Positions 59,245-64,000 of a stretch of DNA of 64,000 bases are shown in pieces (position 1 is the stretch's first letter; each line of letters opens with the position of its first letter). The stretch is from NCBI RefSeq assembly GCF_036203305.1, contig NZ_CP108131.1, positions 7,440,001 through 7,504,000 on the forward strand, in the 5' to 3' direction. This stretch comes from Streptomyces sp. NBC_00190. Lineage in GTDB: Bacteria; Actinomycetota; Actinomycetes; Streptomycetales; Streptomycetaceae. The notes below the pieces were generated by a model. That model searched no databases, was not told where the DNA came from, and saw only the letters and a program-made list of their open reading frames with translations. The position numbers were made by a program, and so were the translations under genes.

Positions 59245-60290
59245 GGGGCGTCCGGGGCACTCGGGCCGGCCGGCCGGGTCGGGCGGGTACCCGTCCCCAT
59301 CTCCCGGTACGCGGGGATGCTCCGCATGGGGCCGGCCGACAGGATCGTCTCGCGCTGGGCGAGCTTTCCGTCGTGCCGGCCGCCGAGGTAGTGGGTGGTC
59401 GTCTCCAGCAGCCCGCCCTTCTTGGGGTCGATCACCAACCGGATTCTTGAGTTCCGGGTGTCCACCTCGACGGCGGTTCCGGCCCGGCCCGTGCTGTCCG
59501 TCGCAGGTCCGACCAGCCGCAGCCCCGGCATGTCCGCGAGGACCTCGTACACCGCGGCCCGCTGCCGTGGCTCGAGGGGCGCGTACGAGAGCAGGTTGCC
59601 CAAGCTGAACACGTAGTCCGCGCCCGGTTCGGCCTGGCTGCTGGACCAGGGGCCTCCGGGGAAGAACTCCTCCAGGAGCACCTTCAGCGCCGTGGCGTCC
59701 GTGGGAAGCCGCTTCACCTCCTCCCAGCTGAGGCCGACACCCCCGGGGCGGGCGACGGACATCATCCACTGGTACTGCTTCGCGGGGGTCTTGACGATCT
59801 CCCCGTCGGCTCCGTCCTGGAAGAACAGGGAGTCGGGCCCCACCCACGTGCTGGAGTCGCGGACCTGCGGCGTCTCGGAGTATCCGAGCTGGGGAATATC
59901 AGGATGTCCCCACACGGTCCGTACGGCGCGGGTCCGCCAGTACGGCGCGTCCGTGGCGGCGCCCCTGGCCTCCGTCGCGGCGACCTGCCGCAGGAAGTCC
60001 GCGGCGGTGGCGGTGGCCGCAGGCGGGGAACCCCGCAGGCTGCTGACCGGGTAGACGCTCACGCCCGCCGCGATCGCGGCTATCGCCGCGGCCGAGACCA
60101 GGAGCCTGCGGGTGCGCAGCCGGCGCGGCGCCGCGACGGGCACGGTTTCGCCCTTCTCGGAGGCGGCGGCCGCCCGCACGGCCAGCAGGGCGGCCTCCAC
60201 GACCGCGGGGCCCGGCGCGACCACCTCGCCGGCCGCGCGCAGCCGGTCGGCGTCGGGGAAGTCCAGGAAGTCCGTCGTACGGTCGGTCAT
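59241..60290 (-). CDS. CU044_5270-like membrane protein, ECF sigma partner
   Basis: 349 residues. A cytoplasmic N-terminus (~75 residues) is followed by one transmembrane helix (RLLVSAAAIAAIAAGVSVYP) and a ~250-residue extracellular domain. That domain contains QYQWMMSVARPGG-type and ADMPGLRLVGPATDSTGRAG segments typical of the CU044_5270 family. These genes commonly sit behind ECF sigma factors in actinobacteria, probably as receptors or anti-sigma factors. It overlaps the sigma gene by 4 bp. Confidence 0.87.
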   Translation of the reverse strand: MTDRTTDFLDFPDADRLRAAGEVVAPGPAVVEAALLAVRAAAASEKGETVPVAAPRRLRTRRLLVSAAAIAAIAAGVSVYPVSSLRGSPPAATATAADFLRQVAATEARGAATDAPYWRTRAVRTVWGHPDIPQLGYSETPQVRDSSTWVGPDSLFFQDGADGEIVKTPAKQYQWMMSVARPGGVGLSWEEVKRLPTDATALKVLLEEFFPGGPWSSSQAEPGADYVFSLGNLLSYAPLEPRQRAAVYEVLADMPGLRLVGPATDSTGRAGTAVEVDTRNSRIRLVIDPKKGGLLETTTHYLGGRHDGKLAQRETILSAGPMRSIPAYREMGTGTRPTRPAGPSAPDAP

Positions 60291-60850
60291 GCCATCTCTC
60301 CAGCCAGATGAAGGGGCTTCGGGGAGTCGAGGGCGGCCGTCAGGCGGCCGCGGGCGCGGTGGAGCCGCGAACGGGCCGTTCCGGCCGGGATGCCGACCAC
60401 GTCCGCCGCCTCGGTGGGCGTCAGCTGCTCCCACGCGACGAGCAGCAGCAGATCGCGCTCCACCGCCGGGAGTCCGGCGAGCGTCTCGCGCAGTTGCGGT
60501 GCCAGGGCCGCGGCGTCCAGCCGCCGGTCCACGGCGTGCCAGGGATCGCTACTGTCCGGCTCGTGCCGATGCGCCTCGGGCCGGTCCTGCGCGAGACGCC
60601 GCCAGTGACCCGACAGAACGTTCCGTGCCACGCCGAACAGCCAGGCCCTGGCCGTGCCCCGGCCGGCGTCGAATCCGCCGCGCCCGGCGAAGGCCTGCAG
60701 CCACACCTCGGCCAGCAGGTCGTCCGCTGCGTCAGGCGCCCTGCGCGCCAGGTAGCCGTGCAGGCTCGCCGACTGCCGTACGACCAGTGCCTCGAAGGCC
60801 TCCGGCTCCCGGGCCGATCTGGTCAGCAGTTCCTCTTCGTCCGCGTTCAC
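60287..60850 (-). CDS. ECF RNA polymerase sigma factor
   Basis: 187 residues from a GTG. Region 2: FEALVVRQSASLHGYLARRA with DAADDLLAEVWLQAFAGRGG and RAWLFGVARNVLSGHWRR. Region 4: LAGLPAVERDLLLLVAWEQL with EAADVVGIPAGTARSRLHRA. It is the first gene of a two-gene set with the CU044_5270-like membrane protein. The signal it answers is unknown. Confidence 0.93.
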   Translation of the reverse strand: MNADEEELLTRSAREPEAFEALVVRQSASLHGYLARRAPDAADDLLAEVWLQAFAGRGGFDAGRGTARAWLFGVARNVLSGHWRRLAQDRPEAHRHEPDSSDPWHAVDRRLDAAALAPQLRETLAGLPAVERDLLLLVAWEQLTPTEAADVVGIPAGTARSRLHRARGRLTAALDSPKPLHLAGEMA

Positions 60851-60995
60851 ACGCGCTCGCCTCCCCGGCCGTGTGTCGTAGCGGCCTCACCCTGTACTTG
60901 TCGCCGCACGCGCGAGCGTTCGTCTCCGTCCCCGTCCGCGACCAGCGCCTGCCCCGCCCACGGCGCGCCGGCGCCTGATCCCTATGCTCGGCCGC

Positions 60996-61526
60996 ATGAC
61001 GGCCGCCATCACCCCGCTCACCGCCACGCAACTGCGCGCCCACCGCGACGAACTCGCCGCTCTGCTCCTCGACGTGGTCGCCGACGGCTCCTCCCTCGGC
61101 TTCCTCGCCGGCTTCGACCACGCGGGCGCCGCCGCCTGGTGGGACTCGCTGCTGCCCGCCGTCGAGGAGGGCTCCCTGGCCCTGTGGGTCTCCCGCACCG
61201 GCGGCGACGGCCGCATCGACGGCACCGTCAGCTGGCACCGGGAGTCCAAGCCCAACGGCCGCCACCGCGCCGAGCTGCGCAAACTCATGGTCCACCCGGC
61301 CGCCCGCGGCCGCGGCACCGCCCGCGCCCTGCTCGCCGAGGCCGAGGCGGCCGCCGCCCGCGCCGGCGTGGTGCTGCTGTTCCTGGACACGGAGACGGGC
61401 AGCGGCGCCGAGAACGTCTACCGGCGAGCGGGCTGGACGGAGGTCGGCACCATCCCCGACTACGCCACCGACCCGGACGGCCGCCTGCACCCCACCACGC
61501 TCTTCTACAAGCACCCTCAAGGGTGA
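60996..61526 (+). CDS. GNAT family N-acetyltransferase
   Basis: 176 residues. The acetyl-CoA motif is LRKLMVHPAARGRGTARALL (RxxGxG/A type), preceded by beta-4 (GTVSWHRESKPNGRHRAEL) and followed by VVLLFLDTETGSGAENVYRR and a Y-R-A-G-W element. Acceptor substrate unknown. TATGCT (60983-60988) lies 7 nt before the ATG at 60996, which favours that start over an upstream TTG and suggests a leaderless transcript. Confidence 0.92.
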   Translation: MTAAITPLTATQLRAHRDELAALLLDVVADGSSLGFLAGFDHAGAAAWWDSLLPAVEEGSLALWVSRTGGDGRIDGTVSWHRESKPNGRHRAELRKLMVHPAARGRGTARALLAEAEAAAARAGVVLLFLDTETGSGAENVYRRAGWTEVGTIPDYATDPDGRLHPTTLFYKHPQG

Positions 61527-61585
61527 CCTCGCCCGCCGCGCGGCGTTAGACCCGTAGTCGCCGGCCACCTAGCGAGGGAGACCGA

Positions 61586-61948
61586 ATGTCCGCAACAGCC
61601 GCCGCCCTGCCCACCCGCCGCTCGTTGCTTCGTACGGCCTTCACCGCGGCCGTGCTCGCCGGTACGGCCGCGGTCCTGGCTCCCGTGGTGCGCGCCCGCC
61701 GCCCCCGGCAGACCCTCACGCCGGCCCCGCTCGCGGAGGAGACGTACCGGGGCCGGCACATCGCCGTCGACCGGGCGGGGATCCGCATCGACGGGCGCCC
61801 GCTGCACGTCATGCGCCGGGCCGACGGCAGTTACCTCAGCGGGATCAACCACTTCGAGTCCTTCGGGACGCCGCTGGAACTGGCCCGCGCGGCCGTCGAC
61901 GAACTGGGTACGGCCCAGCTGGCGGCCGCCGCCCCGCACCACGGCTGA
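61586..61948 (+). CDS. melC1: Tyrosinase cofactor/caddie protein MelC1
   Basis: 120 residues. A twin-arginine signal (TRRSLLRTAFTAAVLAGTAA) is followed by the caddie domain: TYRGRHIAVDRAGIRIDGRP, and LHVMRRADGSYLSGINHFES with the conserved Tyr and His that pass copper to apo-tyrosinase. It carries the Tat signal on behalf of MelC2, which has none. It precedes melC2 by 16 bp in the same direction. Confidence 0.95.
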   Translation: MSATAAALPTRRSLLRTAFTAAVLAGTAAVLAPVVRARRPRQTLTPAPLAEETYRGRHIAVDRAGIRIDGRPLHVMRRADGSYLSGINHFESFGTPLELARAAVDELGTAQLAAAAPHHG

Positions 61949-61964
61949 CGGGAGGAGCCCCGCG

Positions 61965-62822
61965 TTGTACACCCGGCAGAACCAGAGGAACCTCACCAGC
62001 GCCCAGAAGAAGCGGTTCACGGCCGCCGTTCTGGAGCTCAAGCGCAACGGCGTCTACGACGCCTTCGTGCGCACCCACGACAAGTACTTCGTGCCCGACC
62101 GCGACCGCAAGCTCCGCGTCGGGCACATGTCCCCTTCCTTCTTCCCGTGGCACCGGCGCTACCTGCTGGAGTTCGAGAAGCAGCTGCAGGAGGTCGACCC
62201 GGGCGTGTCCATCCCGTACTGGGACTGGACCACCGACACGAGCCCGGTCTCCTCCCTGTGGGCGGACGATTTCCTCGGCGGCACCGGCCGGGTGAGCGAC
62301 CGCAAGGTGATGACCGGACCGTTCGCCTACGACAAGGGCAACTGGACCGTGACGGTGGGCGTCACGGAGTCCGCCTTCCTCACCCGCAACCTCGGTCGGC
62401 CGCAGAACCCGATCGCCCTGCCCACCCCGGCCGAACTCCAGTGGGCGATCGACGACCCGGTCTACGACATCTCGCCCTGGAACTCCACCGTCGACGGCTT
62501 CCGCAACAAGCTGGAGGGCTGGGCCGCCCCCAAGAGCGAGCGCTGGCGCAACCACAACAAGGTCCACCAGTGGATCGGCGGCCACATGACCGGCGGCACG
62601 GCGCCCAACGACCCGGCCTTCTGGCTGCACCACGCCTTCGTGGACCTGATCTGGGACCGCTGGCAGCAGAAGCACCCGAGCTCCGGCTACCTGCCCGCCG
62701 TACCGCCCGCCTACGGAGACCCGCAGCGCGGCCGGGTGATCGCCCTCGACGAGCCGATGCCGCCGTGGAACATCACCCCCGGCGAGATGGTGGGCCACCA
62801 AGGCCTCTACCGCTACGAATGA
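61965..62822 (+). CDS. melC2: Tyrosinase MelC2
   Basis: 285 residues. Type-3 copper centre: CuA His38, His54 and His63 (VGHMSPSFFPWHRRYL); CuB His197, His201 (RNHNKVHQWIGGH) and His223 (DPAFWLHHAFVDLIWDRW). It oxidises tyrosine and DOPA to melanin precursors outside the cell after export with MelC1. It starts with a rare TTG (TTG-TAC-ACC) preceded by GGGAGGAG; no in-frame ATG or GTG lies near the family's usual start. A strong hairpin follows. Confidence 0.95.
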   Translation: MYTRQNQRNLTSAQKKRFTAAVLELKRNGVYDAFVRTHDKYFVPDRDRKLRVGHMSPSFFPWHRRYLLEFEKQLQEVDPGVSIPYWDWTTDTSPVSSLWADDFLGGTGRVSDRKVMTGPFAYDKGNWTVTVGVTESAFLTRNLGRPQNPIALPTPAELQWAIDDPVYDISPWNSTVDGFRNKLEGWAAPKSERWRNHNKVHQWIGGHMTGGTAPNDPAFWLHHAFVDLIWDRWQQKHPSSGYLPAVPPAYGDPQRGRVIALDEPMPPWNITPGEMVGHQGLYRYE

Positions 62823-62829
62823 CACGGGA

Positions 62830-62857
62830 AAGGGCCCCCGCCCAGGCGGGGGCCCTT
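62830..62857. terminator. Hairpin terminator between melC2 and the chaplin gene
   Basis: Perfect 12-bp arms (62830-62841 and 62846-62857) around a 4-nt loop lie 7 bp after the melC2 stop, between convergent genes. Confidence 0.85.
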
Positions 62858-62898
62858 CGGCCGATCACACGATCAGGCGGTCAGACGATCCGGGGGGA

Positions 62899-63186
62899 TC
62901 AGTGACCGTAGTCGCCGCCCTCGGTGTGGTGCTTCTCCTCGTGGCCCGACGCGTTGACGCAGGTGTTGCCGAACGCCGGGTTCAGCAGAGCGATCACGTT
63001 CACGGTGTTGCCGCAGACGTTGACCGGGACGTGCACCGGAACCTGGAGCAGGTTGCCCGACAGGACACCGGGGGAGCCGACCGCCGCACCGTGCGCTCCG
63101 GCATCGGCGACGGCCAGACCCGCACCGGTGGCCATGGCGCTACCGGCGACAGCGGTGATGGCGATTGCCTTCGCGATACGCGACAT
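62899..63186 (-). CDS. Short chaplin with His-rich C-terminal tail
   Basis: 95 residues. A signal peptide ends near AVADA. A single chaplin domain follows: AAVGSPGVLSGNLLQVPVHV, then PVNVCGNTVNVIALLNPAFG with NTCVN and the two Cys. Chaplins coat aerial hyphae as amyloid films. No LAxTG signal is present, so it is a short, secreted type. Unusually the domain continues into a charged tail (ASGHEEKHHTEGGDYGH) instead of ending near NTCVN. ATG 63186 is preceded by GAGGAG. Confidence 0.94.
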   Translation of the reverse strand: MSRIAKAIAITAVAGSAMATGAGLAVADAGAHGAAVGSPGVLSGNLLQVPVHVPVNVCGNTVNVIALLNPAFGNTCVNASGHEEKHHTEGGDYGH

Positions 63187-63282
63187 CAAGAGATCTCCTC
63201 GTGAGATATGGGCGCCGCAGAATCTGCGGCATTTGACATGGCATACAACGCCGCGACGGCCGAGGGGTCACGGCCGCTGCGC

Positions 63283-63609
63283 CTACCTGGTGATCGAGAA
63301 ACGCGCGGAGGCGAAATACTGCCGCACCTGGGCGACCGCGCCGGGCCGCAGGACCGCGACCGCCGGGCCCGCGCACCGCGGCTCGCGGTAGAGGGTCACC
63401 GTCCGCCGGGTCCCGTTGGTGACCGCCCGGGCGCCGCCGCCCTCCGCCTCGACGCAGCCCTCGGGGTCGCCGAGCGCGTGGACCCGGTCGTCCTGGCCGA
63501 CGTACTGGAAGTCCGGTCCGTCGGCCGCATGGGCCGGGGCGGCCGCGGTGAGCGTGGCGGCCGCCAGCAGCAGGGCGGGCATGGTGTGGTGGATACGCAG
63601 GGATCGCAT
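63283..63609 (-). CDS. Small secreted protein of unknown function
   Basis: 108 residues. Signal peptide MPALLLAAATLTAAAPAHAA, then a ~75-residue domain (FQYVGQDDRVHALGDPEGCV; VTNGTRRTVTLYREPRCAGP; VAVLRPGAVAQVRQYFASAR) with two Cys that may form a disulfide. Similar small proteins are frequent beside cell-surface genes in Streptomyces, but I do not recognise the family. The ATG at 63609 begins a suitable n-region. The gene lies upstream of the chaplin on the same strand. Confidence 0.78.
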   Translation of the reverse strand: MRSLRIHHTMPALLLAAATLTAAAPAHAADGPDFQYVGQDDRVHALGDPEGCVEAEGGGARAVTNGTRRTVTLYREPRCAGPAVAVLRPGAVAQVRQYFASARFSITR

Positions 63610-63705
63610 GTCCGTCCAACCGGGCCGGGCGCGGACACGGTCACGCCTTGTCACCCGTTGGACGGCTGTGCGACCGTGCGCCGAGCACCGGACCAGGAGG
63701 ACGAG

Positions 63706-64000
63706 ATGAGCGCAGCGGGCGGCGGCAGCGGTACCGGCGGCCGACCCCGGGCCAGGACCGCGTACGGCGTGGTCGAGGGCCGGACCGGGCCGGGCGGGAC
63801 CGCCGTCTTCCGGGGCATCCCCTACGCGGCCCCTCCCGTCGGCGCCCTGCGCTTCGCGGCGCCCGCGCCCCCGGAGGCATGGGACGGCGTCCGCGACGCC
63901 GGCGCGTTCGGGCCCACCGCGCCCAAGGTGCCCTACCCGCCTAAGTTCGCGGCCCTGCTGCCCGACCCCGAGATCGCCGGGGACGACTGCCTGAACGTCA
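63706..64000 (+). CDS. Type-B carboxylesterase (para-nitrobenzyl esterase-like), N-terminus only
   Basis: Ninety-eight residues are in the window; the gene runs off the right edge. The start shows the family N-terminus: RTAYGVVEGR, AVFRGIPYAAPPVGALRFAA, and the EDCLNV-equivalent AGDDCLNV with the first disulfide Cys. An AGGAGG ribosome-binding site precedes the ATG. The catalytic Ser-Glu-His lie outside the window. No signal peptide, so probably cytoplasmic. Confidence 0.92.
   Translation, partial: MSAAGGGSGTGGRPRARTAYGVVEGRTGPGGTAVFRGIPYAAPPVGALRFAAPAPPEAWDGVRDAGAFGPTAPKVPYPPKFAALLPDPEIAGDDCLNV

Noticed and set aside
1..64000. CRISPR array, rRNA operon, prophage or large NRPS/PKS cluster
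   Set aside because: No spaced repeat array, rRNA sequence, phage structural genes or carrier/condensation domains were found.

Overview
The window is high-GC actinobacterial DNA and almost certainly a Streptomyces chromosome. The supporting evidence is a chaplin, a melC1/melC2 tyrosinase pair, an S-(hydroxymethyl)mycothiol dehydrogenase, a protein with an LAHTG (sortase E type) sorting signal, DUF5997 and DUF3040 proteins, SigE-type ECF sigma factors, a TerD protein and NarL/DesR-type two-component pairs. Many genes appear leaderless: a -10-like hexamer lies 6-8 nt before the start codon. No rRNA, CRISPR array, prophage or large biosynthetic cluster is present. The only mobile element seen is a short IS5-type transposase remnant.

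Layout. 0-8.4 kb: VOC protein and PP2C phosphatase, a LysR-effector-domain protein divergent from DUF5997, YdeI and an orphan ABC ATPase, a two-component system, DoxX, and a TDT-family transporter. 8.4-12.3 kb: a VOC/NAD(P)-binding pair, then a large RNA ligase-polynucleotide kinase-phosphatase fusion followed 12 bp later by a small NYN/PIN-like nuclease. This looks like a compact RNA-damage module. 12.3-20.3 kb: a secreted SH3-like protein, two decayed genes (lipoprotein; Ser/Thr kinase fused to a substrate-binding domain), YbjQ, a methyltransferase, EamA/MocR, a sortase substrate with an ECF sigma/anti-sigma-like pair, and the IS remnant. 20.4-28.4 kb: MarR/MFS/HbpS-like, a GH20 hexosaminidase, a double truncation of a divergent MarR/flavin-reductase pair, secreted endonuclease I, DJ-1, a decayed SMP-30-like gene, and a solitary glutamate-binding lipoprotein.

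28.6-35.8 kb: a proline-rich protein of unknown function, a tRNA-like sequence with a degenerate anticodon arm, and a translationally coupled LRR / ankyrin / MoxR ATPase / metallopeptidase-VWA cassette followed by TerD. 35.9-39.5 kb: TetR and a six-box, 16-bp-period operator array driving a PAP2-DMT pair, then GlsB and RraA. 39.5-46 kb: PNGase A-like secreted protein, Ser/Thr kinase, squalene/phytoene synthase-like protein, and a DesK/DesR-type pair. 46-52.6 kb: LysM-transglycosylase, DapA-like/LysR, mycothiol-dependent dehydrogenase, S33 peptidase, PIG-L deacetylase. 52.6-59.2 kb: acyl-CoA metabolism (enoyl-CoA hydratase, dienoyl-CoA-reductase-like SDR, quinone reductase and two coupled acyl-CoA dehydrogenases), with a secreted repeat protein between. 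59.2-64 kb: ECF sigma with its partner, GNAT, melC1-melC2, chaplin, a small secreted protein and the start of a type-B carboxylesterase.

Intergenic stretches above 300 bp: 6917-7420 (DoxX promoter, hairpin, direct repeats), 20071-20476 (IS5 remnant; nothing recognised from 20271 on), 46760-47172 (promoter, palindrome, folded region) and 55654-55970 (a palindrome near its right end; nothing else recognised).

The two most interesting regions are the RNA ligase/Pnkp plus nuclease pair (9.66-12.29 kb) and the tRNA-like sequence plus LRR-Ank-MoxR-VWA-TerD cassette (29.8-35.8 kb).
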